In this document: one piece after another, positions 51,658 to 61,185 of the stretch | Layout of the letters: every line of letters begins with the position of its first letter | Position numbering within the stretch: the stretch's first letter is position 1 | Assembly: GCA_900540535.1 (NCBI GenBank) | Contig: UQGM01000003.1 | Location: 26,709-90,708, forward strand | From: an uncultured Oscillospiraceae bacterium | Lineage (GTDB): Bacteria; Bacillota; Clostridia; Oscillospirales; Acutalibacteraceae | Reading direction: 5' to 3' | Length of the DNA: 64,000 nt | Made by a program: the position numbers and the translations under genes | Notes under the pieces: generated by a model | What the model saw: the letters and a program-made list of their open reading frames with translations, nothing else | Database searches by the model: none | What the model was told of the DNA's origin: nothing

Positions 51658-52683
51658 TTATGCTCTGCTGTCAAAGTTCTTGTTTGAAGTAAGGCTGAGC
51701 ATATCCTTTTCAAGGCATTTGCCTGTGCCGTCAACAACACAGTCAAGGGGATTCTCAGCAACGTGAACAGGCATCTTTGTCTCTTCGGAAATGAGCTTGT
51801 CAAGTCCTCTGAGGAGAGCTCCGCCGCCTGTAAGCATAATGCCGTGGTCGATAATATCAGCTGAAAGCTCGGGAGGAGTTTTCTCAAGAGTTGAGCGGAT
51901 TGCATCGAGAACCTGATTTACCGGATCTGCAAGAGCCTCACGGATTTCCTCTGCTGAAATCTCAATATTCTTGGGAAGTCCATCCATAAGGTTACGTCCT
52001 TTGACGTCCATTGCGCCCTCACCCTCATAGGGATATGCGGAACCGATCTTTATCTTGATATCCTCTGCTGTTCTTTCACCGATAAGCAGATTATACTTTT
52101 TCTTGATGTAGGAAATGATTGCCTCGTCGAAATCGTCGCCGGCAACTCTTGCAGAGCAGGATGTTACTATGTCACCGAGAGAAATAACGGCAACTTCAGC
52201 GGTACCGCCGCCGATATCTACAACCATGCTTCCGGTAGCTTCTGCGACGGGAAGACCTGCACCGATAGCTGCTGCCATGGGCTCTTTGATAAGGCTTACA
52301 TATTTTGCGCCTGCGCTTCTTGCGGCATCATGAACAGCACGCTTCTCAACGCCTGTTACGCCTGAAGGCATACAGATCATAACTCTCGCCTTGCTGAAGG
52401 GAGATGTGCTTATTGCACGGCGAATGAAAGCTTTAAGCATGTCTGATGTCATATCGAAATCTGCGATAACTCCGTCTTTAAGGGGACGCTTTGCAATAAT
52501 TGAACCGGGTGTACGGCCGATCATCTCTTTAGCCTCTGTTCCAACCGCAACAACACGGGGAGGATTTGAGCGAACGTCAACCGCAACAACTGAGGGCTCT
52601 CTTATAACAATACCTTTTCCTTTTACAAAAACAAGAGTATTCGCAGTACCAAGGTCAATTCCTATGTCCTGAGAAAACAACAT
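51658..52683 (-). CDS. mreB: Rod shape-determining actin MreB
   Basis: 341 residues from ATG 52683 after AAAGGAG; an upstream in-frame extension begins in the promoter. It has the actin-fold phosphate loops [18 protein letters not shown] and [16 protein letters not shown], the [16 protein letters not shown] segment and the adenosine loop [14 protein letters not shown]. The N terminus MLFSQD can act as a short membrane anchor. First gene of mreB-mreC-mreD-mrdA-minD-mgsA, from a strong promoter at 52755-52783. Confidence 0.98.
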   Translation of the reverse strand: MLFSQDIGIDLGTANTLVFVKGKGIVIREPSVVAVDVRSNPPRVVAVGTEAKEMIGRTPGSIIAKRPLKDGVIADFDMTSDMLKAFIRRAISTSPFSKARVMICMPSGVTGVEKRAVHDAARSAGAKYVSLIKEPMAAAIGAGLPVAEATGSMVVDIGGGTAEVAVISLGDIVTSCSARVAGDDFDEAIISYIKKKYNLLIGERTAEDIKIKIGSAYPYEGEGAMDVKGRNLMDGLPKNIEISAEEIREALADPVNQVLDAIRSTLEKTPPELSADIIDHGIMLTGGGALLRGLDKLISEETKMPVHVAENPLDCVVDGTGKCLEKDMLSLTSNKNFDSRA

Positions 52684-52754
52684 TTTATTAACTCCTTTCA
52701 CTTCGGGTTTAAGTACGAAACCCCATAACTGCATTTTTGACAATAACACATGTT

Positions 52755-52783
52755 ATTATAACCCACAACCAAGGGTTTCTCAA
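52755..52783 (-). promoter_or_regulatory. Promoter of the mreB operon
   Basis: Minus strand: TTGAGA (52783-52778), 17-bp spacer, TATAAT (52760-52755). The rest of 52784-52930 is AT-rich and holds no gene. Confidence 0.85.
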
Positions 52784-52930
52784 CAGTTTAAGCAAAATTG
52801 AAACTAATTTTTTACTTTTTATTTAAAAAAATCTGCCTTTTTTTGCTTTTTTACACTGTATTCGGCTTAAATCCCGCATATTTTTACATATCATAGATAT
52901 TCATTTATAAATCATTTCCGTAAGAAACAA

Positions 52931-53524
52931 TTATACAATTCCCTTTTCAGAGAATATTCCCGCTTTTTTCAGAACCCTTGCCGTCTGTGCGGCAGGAAGT
53001 CCCATAACGGAGAAAAAGTCTCCGTCAATTCTCTTTACGAGAACGCTTCCAAGTCCCTGTATACCGTAAGCTCCCGCTTTATCCATAGGCTCTCCGGTTT
53101 CAACGTACCTTCTGCACATTTCTTCCGTAAGAGGATAAAACTCCACCTTTGTTTCGTTTACAAAGACCTCTTCAAAATTTTCATTTTTTACGCAGACGCC
53201 TGTGTATACGCTGTGAGTTTTGCCTGAAAGCTTCAAAAGCATACACAGGGCATCGCTTTTATTTTTGGGTTTTCCTAAAATCTCGCCGTCCGATGCCACA
53301 ACGGTATCGGAACCCATAACGGTAAAATCACTCTTTCCGCTTTCTCTGAGTTTTTGGAAAGCTGCAAGGGCTTTTCTCTTTGCAAGTATTCCTGCGGCAT
53401 CCTCCGGCTTTGTTTCAAAGGGAAGCTCTTCGCTGCATCCGAAAGCTTTGACGGTGAAGGAATACCCCATATTTTCCAGTATCTCTTTTCTTCTGGGAGA
53501 ACCGGACGCTAATATAAGTTCCAT
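52931..53524 (-). CDS. maf: Maf family nucleotide pyrophosphatase
   Basis: 197 residues. LILASGSPRRKEILENMG is the Maf signature loop; VMGSDTVVASDGEILGKPKN and YVETGEPMDKAGAYGIQGLG hold the catalytic Asp and nucleotide-specific residues. Maf proteins hydrolyse dTTP, UTP or modified nucleotides and affect septum formation when over-made. Last gene of the zapA-U32-dut-maf group, 12 bases after dut. Confidence 0.95.
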   Translation of the reverse strand: MELILASGSPRRKEILENMGYSFTVKAFGCSEELPFETKPEDAAGILAKRKALAAFQKLRESGKSDFTVMGSDTVVASDGEILGKPKNKSDALCMLLKLSGKTHSVYTGVCVKNENFEEVFVNETKVEFYPLTEEMCRRYVETGEPMDKAGAYGIQGLGSVLVKRIDGDFFSVMGLPAAQTARVLKKAGIFSEKGIV

Positions 53525-53536
53525 TTTATCGCCGCC

Positions 53537-53977
53537 TTACTTTCTGCCCGTAGAACCGAATCCGCCGTCGCCTCTGTCCGTTTCCTCAAGGCTGTCAACG
53601 ACAACTGTATCTGACAGAGATACAGGCATCAGAACCATCTGGGCTATTCTCTCCCCCGGCTCGATTGTATAGCTTTCTGAAATCTGATTTATTACTCCGA
53701 CTTTTATTTCTCCACGGTAGTCGCTGTCCACAACACCCACAGAGTTTAAAAGTCCTATGCCGTGCTTTATGGAAAGCCCGCTCCTGGGGAAAATGAAAAG
53801 TCCGAAACCCTTTGGAATCTCGGCAGCTATTCCCGTGGGAATAAGTGCGGTTTCGCCGCCTTTAAGGGTAATGCTTTCATCCATACAGGCGCACAAATCC
53901 ATACCTGCGCTGCCCTCAGTTGCACGAACAGGTACAACCGCTTTTTCACTGAGTTTTTTTATCTTTATAATTTCCAA
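53537..53977 (-). CDS. dut: dUTPase (trimeric)
   Basis: 146 residues with the five dUTPase motifs: GSAGMDLCA, PRSGLSIKHGI, GVVDSDYRGEIKVGV, GERIAQMVLMP and the C-terminal DRGDGGFGSTG arm. It splits dUTP to dUMP, keeping uracil out of DNA and feeding dTMP synthesis. The start is TTG at 53977 following GAGGTG, one base after the end of the U32 gene, so translation is coupled. Beside maf, another nucleotide-cleaning enzyme. Confidence 0.96.
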   Translation of the reverse strand: MEIIKIKKLSEKAVVPVRATEGSAGMDLCACMDESITLKGGETALIPTGIAAEIPKGFGLFIFPRSGLSIKHGIGLLNSVGVVDSDYRGEIKVGVINQISESYTIEPGERIAQMVLMPVSLSDTVVVDSLEETDRGDGGFGSTGRK

Positions 53978-53978
53978 A

Positions 53979-56033
53979 TTATTCTACACCTCTGTAATAA
54001 AGTCCTCGGGTAAATTCGCCTTTGGGCTTTTCGCCTTTTTCATAAGCTAAAAGCACCTGCTCCGCCTCTTCCCTTGTTTCGTCGGTAAAACGGAACATTC
54101 TGAAATCCACATTGGATATTTCACGGAGTCTGTCGCCCATATAAAGGGGACGTGAATTGAGCAGCTCACTGCATCCGAAACTGCACATTACAGGGAACGA
54201 TGTTCCCTTTCTGTCCGTAATCATACCGTGACCGCCGCATTTGTCGCATTTTACTTTTCCGTTTGCTGCGGGACAGTTTCTTGTGAGCATCAGCGGAAGT
54301 CTGCCGTAGACTATTATGCCTCTGGGCATTTCGCCCCCTGCCTCTCCGATAGCTCCGAGAGTCATTTCAAAGGACATAACGCAGGACGAAACTCCCATTT
54401 TCTGAATCTCTTCAATGCTCAGCGTATTCATTATATTAAGTCCGAAATCGCCGTATACCTTAAATCCGGCTTCACGGGCAAGACGTACCGAACCGATATT
54501 TCCGCACAGAGCGTTTTTTACTCCCCCTGCAAAAGCTTCGGAAAGCATACTCTTTACCGTCTGTTCCTTGCCGAACATTCCTCTGGGGACTTCTACGCCT
54601 AAACGGACAGAGCCAATCTTTTCGAGTCCCTCACGCCATTTTTGAAGGGGCACAAAAACAAGACTTCCCTTTTCTTCGAGAACCTTTTTGGGAATCTGGA
54701 AGGGAGAAGCAAAACGGTAAATATTTCTCACTTTTCCCGACATATGGGGAGAAATGGAAATATCATGACTTTCAAAGGGAACGGGATTTATTTTTCCCAG
54801 CTCCTCTTCCAGTTTTTGGAGTCCCTCACGGCGAAGATTATTTATAGCCGATGCAGGAAGTGCAATTTCTCCCTCAATTTCAGCATCTATATGGGTACAG
54901 TAAAAGGGGGTGCCCCCCGTTTTATTAAGACGCTCTTTTACTTCTTCTTCACTTGTAGCTCTCTTCAAAGCTTTTTCGCAAAGGCTCTCATCGGTTACAA
55001 AAACGGTTTTGCCCTTTGCCTTTACGGCAAGGCTCATATTTTCGCCCTCTGCCGCATAAAATGACATCTCACAGCCTATAAGGGGCACTTCTTTATGGTA
55101 CAGGTTTTCGAGAGCAGAAAGCACTCCCTTTGCGGCGGTGACATCGTCCTTTTCCCTTTTGCCGAACATCTCTTTTCCTCTGTGTCCGGTAAAATATCCG
55201 TCAGTAAAGCCGGAACGGGAAAAAACACTTCTGAGCCGCTCTTTTCGGTCAAAATTGTAATTGCCCTCCAATGAGCTTTTGCAGCTTTCCACCGCTGCGG
55301 CAACATATTCGGGACGCTTCATTCTGCCCTCTATTTTAAAGGAGGTCACTCCCGCTGCCGAAAGGTCGTTAAGATGCTCTATAATCGACAAATCCTTTAA
55401 GCTTAAATCGCTGCCGGTACCTCCGTTAGCTGTGAAAGGCAGACGGCAGGGCTGGGCGCAAAGTCCTCTGTTTCCGCTTCTGCCTCCTAAAACTGCGCTT
55501 AAATAGCACTGTCCGGAAACACACATGCAAAGAGCTCCGTGTACAAACACTTCCAGCTCTGCTTTGCACTGAGATGCTATTTCCTTTATCTCTTCAAGGC
55601 TCATCTCACGGGCAAGAACCACCCTTTTAAAGCCCATATCTTCCAGTTCACGCACTCCTGAAAGAGTGTGCACCGACATCTGGGTAGAGCCGTGCAAAGG
55701 CATATCCGGAGCACATTTTCTTGCAAGAGCCGCAACGCCTAAATCTTGTACGATAAAAGCGTCAACTCCCGCAAGGCAGCCTTCTTCTATTGCCTTTTCA
55801 GCATTTTTTAGTTCCCTGTCCCCTACAAGGGTGTTTATTGCAAGATATACTTTTACACCCCTTACATGACAGTAGGAAACTCCCTGTTTAAGCTCCTCAA
55901 AAGAAAAATTGGCGGCATTCTTTCTTGCACTGAGCTCCTTGCCGCCTAAATAAACTGCATTGGCTCCGCATCTGACCGCAGCAACAAGAGCTTCCATGGA
56001 ACCTGCCGGAGCTAAAATTTCGCCTTTTATCAT
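53979..56033 (-). CDS. Peptidase U32 family protein, RlhA-like
   Basis: 684 residues, the long form with a C-terminal DUF3656-like region. The U32 signature FVHGALCMCVSGQCYLSA and GRSGNRGLCAQPCRLPF carries conserved cysteines for an iron-sulfur cluster; further cysteines follow in CPAANGKVKCDKCGGHG near the C terminus. E. coli RlhA and relatives (TrhP, UbiU) take part in prephenate-dependent hydroxylation of RNA or ubiquinone, not proteolysis; 23S rRNA or tRNA hydroxylation is the likely role. Starts immediately after the zapA stop (TAAATG). Confidence 0.92.
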   Translation of the reverse strand: MIKGEILAPAGSMEALVAAVRCGANAVYLGGKELSARKNAANFSFEELKQGVSYCHVRGVKVYLAINTLVGDRELKNAEKAIEEGCLAGVDAFIVQDLGVAALARKCAPDMPLHGSTQMSVHTLSGVRELEDMGFKRVVLAREMSLEEIKEIASQCKAELEVFVHGALCMCVSGQCYLSAVLGGRSGNRGLCAQPCRLPFTANGGTGSDLSLKDLSIIEHLNDLSAAGVTSFKIEGRMKRPEYVAAAVESCKSSLEGNYNFDRKERLRSVFSRSGFTDGYFTGHRGKEMFGKREKDDVTAAKGVLSALENLYHKEVPLIGCEMSFYAAEGENMSLAVKAKGKTVFVTDESLCEKALKRATSEEEVKERLNKTGGTPFYCTHIDAEIEGEIALPASAINNLRREGLQKLEEELGKINPVPFESHDISISPHMSGKVRNIYRFASPFQIPKKVLEEKGSLVFVPLQKWREGLEKIGSVRLGVEVPRGMFGKEQTVKSMLSEAFAGGVKNALCGNIGSVRLAREAGFKVYGDFGLNIMNTLSIEEIQKMGVSSCVMSFEMTLGAIGEAGGEMPRGIIVYGRLPLMLTRNCPAANGKVKCDKCGGHGMITDRKGTSFPVMCSFGCSELLNSRPLYMGDRLREISNVDFRMFRFTDETREEAEQVLLAYEKGEKPKGEFTRGLYYRGVE

Positions 56034-56393
56034 TTATCTTTTTCCCTCTGCGGCAAGCTTTGCCTGAAGCTTCTGCACTTCACGGCTGAGCCTTTCCACC
56101 TCCCGGCGGGCAACCTCCACTTCCATACGTGCCCGTGCGGAATCCTCAAGGTAATCCTTTATCTGTCCTCTCAGGTTATCTGCACTCTTCTCAGCCTTTT
56201 TGTACATATCACAGTACTCGAGAGCTGTGAGCACAGCCGCCTGTGTTACTGAAATGCCTGAGTTATCGTTTAAAATATCAGTTATTTTTTCATTGAGCTC
56301 ATCGCCGAGAGCTGCTGTATATTCAACGCTGTCATCGGTAAGAATAGAATATTCAGACCCGCCAATAGTAAGTTTGACCTTATTCTTTTCCAT
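56034..56393 (-). CDS. zapA: Cell division protein ZapA
   Basis: 119 residues: a globular head (KVKLTIGGSEYSILTDDSVEYTAALGDELNEKI) and a long C-terminal coiled coil (about 72-115). ZapA tetramers bundle FtsZ filaments at the Z ring. First gene of the zapA-U32-dut-maf unit; the same zapA-U32 order is common in Firmicutes. Confidence 0.93.
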   Translation of the reverse strand: MEKNKVKLTIGGSEYSILTDDSVEYTAALGDELNEKITDILNDNSGISVTQAAVLTALEYCDMYKKAEKSADNLRGQIKDYLEDSARARMEVEVARREVERLSREVQKLQAKLAAEGKR

Positions 56394-56433
56394 TTCTGCA
56401 CCCCGTTTTTTCTAAAGATGTATATACACCGTT

Positions 56434-56462
56434 ATTATACAATATAAATCCGCCTTTATAAA
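56434..56462 (-). promoter_or_regulatory. Promoter of the zapA operon
   Basis: Minus strand: TTTATA (56462-56457), 17-bp spacer, TATAAT (56439-56434). Confidence 0.7.
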
Positions 56463-56580
56463 GGGTTTTTTACGCTATTTTAAACGAATAATGCTGATTT
56501 TCGTCACAAATGACTAATATTATGTAACTTATGCTCAATTGTTAAAGTACAATTTCGTTATATTACCATTTCCTTTACTG

Positions 56581-56609
56581 TTGAAAATACCTGGTTTTTA
56601 GTATAAAAT
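56581..56609 (+). promoter_or_regulatory. Promoter of glgP
   Basis: TTGAAA (56581-56586), 17-bp spacer, TAAAAT (56604-56609). Confidence 0.8.
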
Positions 56610-56664
56610 ATATAATATCTTTTAGATAAACGCACTTTTTTACACTAACTTTTGGAGGAATTGT

Positions 56665-59070
56665 ATGAATTACTCATTATCTAAAGCTCAAATGTCAGAG
56701 CTTATACAGCAGAAGCTTTCACATCTGTTCGGAGTTTCCGCAAAAGAGGCAAGCTACGACCAGTTCTATAAAGCTCTTGCAACAATCATAAAGGACATGA
56801 TGAATACCGGCAGAAGCGAATTTGATAAAAAGGCTATAAACGGCAGCGGAAAGCACGTTTACTACCTTTGCATGGAATTCCTTATGGGCCGTTCTCTTAA
56901 AAACAACCTTTACAATTTAGGCCTTACAAAAACTGCTGAGGAGGCTCTTAAGGATTTCGGAATCACTCTTGAAAATCTTTATGAAAGCGAGCCCGATGCA
57001 GGTCTCGGAAACGGCGGTCTCGGCAGACTTGCCGCCTGCTACCTTGACGGCCTTGCATCTCAGGGCTACCGTGCAACAGGATATTCCATCCTCTACGAAT
57101 ACGGCATTTTCAAGCAGAAAATCGTTGACGGCTGGCAGACCGAGCTTCCCGACTCATGGCTTCCCGGCGGCGACATCTGGCTTGTTCCCAAAGAGGAATG
57201 TTCAATTGAAGTACGCTTCGGCGGCAGAGTAAACGACGGCTGGGACGGCTCCTACCACTATGTTGAGCACACAGACTACACAAGCGTATACGCTGTTCCC
57301 AATGATATGTATGTTTCCGGCAAGGACGGCAAGGGCATCAGCGTTCTCAGACTCTGGCAGTCAAAGGCTCCCGGCTTTGACATGAACCTTTTCAATCAGG
57401 GCGATTATATGCGTGCAATGGAACGCACCGCCATGGCTGAGGTCATAAGCAAGGTTCTCTATCCTTCCGACAATCATCCCGAAGGAAAGAGCCTGCGTCT
57501 TCGTCAGCAGTATTTCCTTGTTTCTGCCTCCGTTCAGGACATCGTTCACCGTCATCTGCGTGAGTACGGCACGATGGATAATTTTGCCGACAAAGTTGCA
57601 ATCCACGTAAACGATACACATCCCACAATGGCTATTCCCGAGCTCATGAGAATACTCCTTGACGAGTGCGGATACGGTTGGGATGAGGCATGGAAAGTTG
57701 TCACAAGCACTATCGCCTACACTAACCATACAGTTATGAGCGAGGCTCTCGAGTGCTGGCCTGAGGACCTTATCCGCACAATGCTTCCGAGAATTTATCA
57801 GATTACAAAGGAAATCGACAACCGTCTGAGAAAATTCATCTGGGACAGCACAGGCAAAGCCGATGCAGTTGAGAAAATGGCAGTTATTTCAAACGGAGTT
57901 GTACGCATGGCAAACCTCTGCGTAGCTTCATGCCACAGCGTAAACGGAGTTTCCGCTCTTCACAGTCAGATTCTCAAAGACACCGTTTTCAAAGAGTATT
58001 ACTCACTTTTCCCCGCAAAGTTCAAAAACGTTACAAACGGTATTGCTCACCGCCGCTGGCTGTGTCAGTCAAATCCCCGTCTTGACTCATTCCTTTCAGA
58101 GCTTCTCAATGCGGATTTCTCCCACGATGCCGCTGCTCTTTCAAAACTTGCCGCCTATAAGGACGACAAAGCTGTGCTCAAAGAGCTTGAGAAAATAAAG
58201 ACTGAAAACAAAAAGGATTTTGCAAAGCTTGTCAAAAAGACAAACGGCATAGATATCGACCCCGAATCAATTTTTGACGTTCAGGTAAAGCGTCTTCACG
58301 AGTATAAGCGTCAGAACCTCAACGCTCTCAACATCTTGGCTCAGTATCTTGCAATAAAGGCAAATCCAAACGGAAACTTTGTACCGAAAACCTATATCTT
58401 CGGCGCAAAGGCAGCTCCCGGATACTTCATGGCAAAGAAGATAATCAACCTTATCTGCTCCATTGCCGACCTTGTAAACAATGACCCCGACATTAAAGGC
58501 AGACTCAAAGTCGTATACATGGAGGACTACAACGTAACTCTTGCTGAAAAGCTTATGCCGGCAGCGGATATAAGCGAGCAGATTTCCCTTGCGGGAACTG
58601 AGGCAAGCGGTACAGGCAACATGAAGCTTATGCTCAACGGCGCAATCACTCTGGGAACTCTCGACGGAGCAAACGTTGAGATTCACGAGGCTGTGGGCGA
58701 CGAGAACATCTTCCTTTTCGGCATGACAACACCGGAAGCACAGGAGCTCAAACGCATGGGATATCATCCCGAACAGTATTATCACAACAATCCCGAGCTT
58801 CACAGAATCCTCGATATGATTAACTCCGACATTGCAGGCAAGGCTTTCCGTGAAGTAGGTTTTGCACTTATCAACAGCGATCCTTACATGGCTCTTGCCG
58901 ATTACTCCGATTATCGCCGTGTTCAGGAGCACATTTCCGAGGTCTGGAAGGACAGAGAAACCTGGAACAGAATGTCCCTTATGAACATTGCAGGAGCAGG
59001 CAGATTTGCAGCAGACAGAGCTGTCAAGGAGTATGCAGATAACATCTGGTTTACCTCTCCCGTAGAATAA
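56665..59070 (+). CDS. glgP: Glycogen/maltodextrin phosphorylase
   Basis: 801 residues, full length. GNGGLGRLAACYLDGLA and HVNDTHPTMAIPELMR are substrate-site segments, FDVQVKRLHEYKRQ is the PLP-phosphate region, and the PLP lysine is Lys654 in GTGNMKLMLNGA. It cleaves alpha-1,4 glucans with phosphate to give glucose 1-phosphate in the cytoplasm. The N terminus lacks the long regulatory extension of animal enzymes. RBS TGGAGG at 56653-56658. An alpha-glucan-cleaving GH13 gene follows, so the pair handles storage glycogen or imported dextrins. Confidence 0.97.
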   Translation: MNYSLSKAQMSELIQQKLSHLFGVSAKEASYDQFYKALATIIKDMMNTGRSEFDKKAINGSGKHVYYLCMEFLMGRSLKNNLYNLGLTKTAEEALKDFGITLENLYESEPDAGLGNGGLGRLAACYLDGLASQGYRATGYSILYEYGIFKQKIVDGWQTELPDSWLPGGDIWLVPKEECSIEVRFGGRVNDGWDGSYHYVEHTDYTSVYAVPNDMYVSGKDGKGISVLRLWQSKAPGFDMNLFNQGDYMRAMERTAMAEVISKVLYPSDNHPEGKSLRLRQQYFLVSASVQDIVHRHLREYGTMDNFADKVAIHVNDTHPTMAIPELMRILLDECGYGWDEAWKVVTSTIAYTNHTVMSEALECWPEDLIRTMLPRIYQITKEIDNRLRKFIWDSTGKADAVEKMAVISNGVVRMANLCVASCHSVNGVSALHSQILKDTVFKEYYSLFPAKFKNVTNGIAHRRWLCQSNPRLDSFLSELLNADFSHDAAALSKLAAYKDDKAVLKELEKIKTENKKDFAKLVKKTNGIDIDPESIFDVQVKRLHEYKRQNLNALNILAQYLAIKANPNGNFVPKTYIFGAKAAPGYFMAKKIINLICSIADLVNNDPDIKGRLKVVYMEDYNVTLAEKLMPAADISEQISLAGTEASGTGNMKLMLNGAITLGTLDGANVEIHEAVGDENIFLFGMTTPEAQELKRMGYHPEQYYHNNPELHRILDMINSDIAGKAFREVGFALINSDPYMALADYSDYRRVQEHISEVWKDRETWNRMSLMNIAGAGRFAADRAVKEYADNIWFTSPVE

Positions 59071-59143
59071 TAAATATGATTTGAGTTTACAAAATCTGCA
59101 CCACTGACATAAATGTGGATTTATGGTAAAATAAAAATCAACC

Positions 59144-59177
59144 GGGGCGAAGCTTCACGGCTTGGCCCCTTATTTTT
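59144..59177 (+). terminator. Terminator of glgP
   Basis: GGGGC-AAGC / GCTT-GCCCC stem with one mismatch, then TTATTTTTG. It is 18 bases before the next ATG, so partial read-through into the GH13 gene is possible. Confidence 0.75.
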
Positions 59178-59194
59178 GACAACAGGTGATTTTA

Positions 59195-61102
59195 ATGAGC
59201 AATATCCCCTTTAATTCCCGTGATATAAAATATAAATATCCTTTCGGAGCTTTAAGCTGCGGCACAGAAGTAACTTTGAGAATAAATCTTCCCAGATACT
59301 TTCAGTGCAGCTATGCATTTCTTGTTATCCACCGTGACGACCTGTATCAGCCCCACTGTATCCAAATGGAGTGGAACGGCATGGACGGCGACGACCACGA
59401 GTGGTGGAAAATAGTCTACACTCTTCCCGAAACCTCCGGTCTTTACTGGTATCACTTTGAATATGAAACACCATACGGCAGAAGCTGTATTTTCAACAGC
59501 GGAAGCGGCATAGGAAGAATCGGCGGAGTAAGCGCAGATTTTCAGCTCACCGTTTATTCAAAGGATTTTGCTGTCCCCCAGTGGCTTCAGGGCGGGATTA
59601 TCTATCAGATTTTCCCCGACAGATTTGCAAAATCGGGAACTCCTAAAAAGGATGTGCCCTCAGACAGGATTATCCGTGACTCTTGGGGCGAAGAGCCTTA
59701 CTGGAAGCCCAATGAACAGGGTAAAATTTTAAACAATGACTTTTTCTGCGGAGACCTGAAGGGAATAGAAGAGCATCTTTACAGGCTCAAAGAACTGGGA
59801 GTCACCTGCCTTTATCTCAACCCCATTTTCAGAGCCTACTCAAATCACCGCTACGATACGGGAGATTATTCTCAGATTGATCCACTCCTCGGAAGTGAAG
59901 AGGACTTTAAAAGTCTGTGCAAGGCTGCGGAGAAGCTGGGCATAAAGGTAATTCTTGACGGAGTTTTCAGCCACACGGGAGACGACAGCATATATTTCAA
60001 CAAATACGGTCATTATGGTGAAAGCGGAGCGTACCGTGACAAGAACAGCCCATATTATCAGTGGTACAAGTTTAGATTTTGGCCCAATGACTACCAGTCC
60101 TGGTGGGGAATCGAAACTCTGCCGGAAGTAAAAGAGGACTGCCCTGAATTTATAGATTTCATAACGGGAGAAAACGGCATTGTCCGCAAATGGCTCCGAC
60201 TCGGAGCTTCCGGATGGCGTCTTGATGTTGCCGACGAGCTTCCGGATGTATTCCTCGATTCACTGCGAAAAGCCGCAAAGGAAGAAAAAAGCGATGCCCT
60301 GGTTTTAGGCGAAGTATGGGAGGACGCTTCAAATAAATATGCGTATTCAAGCCGCAGACGATATCTTTTGGGAAAACAGCTTGACAGCGTTATGAACTAC
60401 CCCTTTGCGGGAGCCATACTTCATTATCTGAGAAGCGGCAATGCAGATTATTTTGCCCAGTCAATTATGACAATTCTCGAAAACTATCCTCCGCAGGTTA
60501 TAAACATCCTCATGAACCACATAGGCACTCACGACACTGTAAGAGCTATTACACTCCTTGCGGGAGAGCAGTGCCGTGGAGGTGACAGGCAGTGGCAAAG
60601 CGGTAGAAAGCTTTCTGAGCTCCAATATGAACAGGGTATACGCCTTATGAAAATGGCATCGGCAATTCAGTATACCCTCCCCGGTGTTCCGTCCCTTTAT
60701 TACGGCGACGAAGCGGGAATGGAAGGCTATCAGGATCCCTTTAACAGAGGCTGCTACCCATGGGGAAAAGAAAACAAGGAGCTTCTCAACTGGTATAAGC
60801 TTTTAGGCAGAATAAGAAATGCATGTCCCGCCCTTAAAGACGGAAATTTTGAATCCATTTCATCGGGCAACAAATGCGTTGCTTTTTCGAGAGAGAAAGG
60901 CGAAGACGGAATACTTACCATCATTAACCGCAACGACTATACCCTTAACTTTATTTTCCCGTCTCAGTGGCAGTGCAGCGAATGTCTTACGGGAATCGAA
61001 GCACAATATAACTACATCGACATGCCGCCTATGAGTGCAGCGATTTTTGGAAAAGGTCAGTGGGTTGAAGAGCTTATAGAGGAGCTTTGCTCGGAAAAAT
61101 AA
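59195..61102 (+). CDS. GH13 alpha-glucan hydrolase (neopullulanase/cyclomaltodextrinase-like)
   Basis: 635 residues from ATG 59195 after AGGTGA (the GTG at 59186 is in that site). An N-terminal beta domain (1-120) resembles the starch-binding module of GH13_20/39 enzymes. The barrel shows IIYQIFPDRF, NPIFRAYSNHRYDTGDY, DGVFSHTG, the nucleophile Asp344 in GWRLDVADEL, the acid Glu373 in LGEVWED and Asp447 in HIGTHDT. No signal peptide, so it acts on dextrins in the cell, alongside glycogen phosphorylase. C-terminal beta domain is complete. Confidence 0.93.
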   Translation: MSNIPFNSRDIKYKYPFGALSCGTEVTLRINLPRYFQCSYAFLVIHRDDLYQPHCIQMEWNGMDGDDHEWWKIVYTLPETSGLYWYHFEYETPYGRSCIFNSGSGIGRIGGVSADFQLTVYSKDFAVPQWLQGGIIYQIFPDRFAKSGTPKKDVPSDRIIRDSWGEEPYWKPNEQGKILNNDFFCGDLKGIEEHLYRLKELGVTCLYLNPIFRAYSNHRYDTGDYSQIDPLLGSEEDFKSLCKAAEKLGIKVILDGVFSHTGDDSIYFNKYGHYGESGAYRDKNSPYYQWYKFRFWPNDYQSWWGIETLPEVKEDCPEFIDFITGENGIVRKWLRLGASGWRLDVADELPDVFLDSLRKAAKEEKSDALVLGEVWEDASNKYAYSSRRRYLLGKQLDSVMNYPFAGAILHYLRSGNADYFAQSIMTILENYPPQVINILMNHIGTHDTVRAITLLAGEQCRGGDRQWQSGRKLSELQYEQGIRLMKMASAIQYTLPGVPSLYYGDEAGMEGYQDPFNRGCYPWGKENKELLNWYKLLGRIRNACPALKDGNFESISSGNKCVAFSREKGEDGILTIINRNDYTLNFIFPSQWQCSECLTGIEAQYNYIDMPPMSAAIFGKGQWVEELIEELCSEK

Positions 61103-61113
61103 AAAATTTTCAT

Positions 61114-61164
61114 TTGTTACCCGAGGTAACCTATTGCTTGTTACCTTGGGTAATGTGCTATGTT
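61114..61164 (+). promoter_or_regulatory. Twin-dyad MerR promoter/operator
   Basis: Two dyads: GTTACC-CGA-GGTAAC (61116-61130, perfect) and GTTACC-TTG-GGTAAT (61140-61154, one mismatch), centres 24 bp apart. The second lies in a 19-bp spacer between TTGCTT (61134-61139) and TATGTT (61159-61164), the MerR promoter layout. It drives the MerR gene itself, so autoregulation is expected. Confidence 0.75.
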
Positions 61165-61185
61165 GACCTCAAGGAGGTGAAATCT

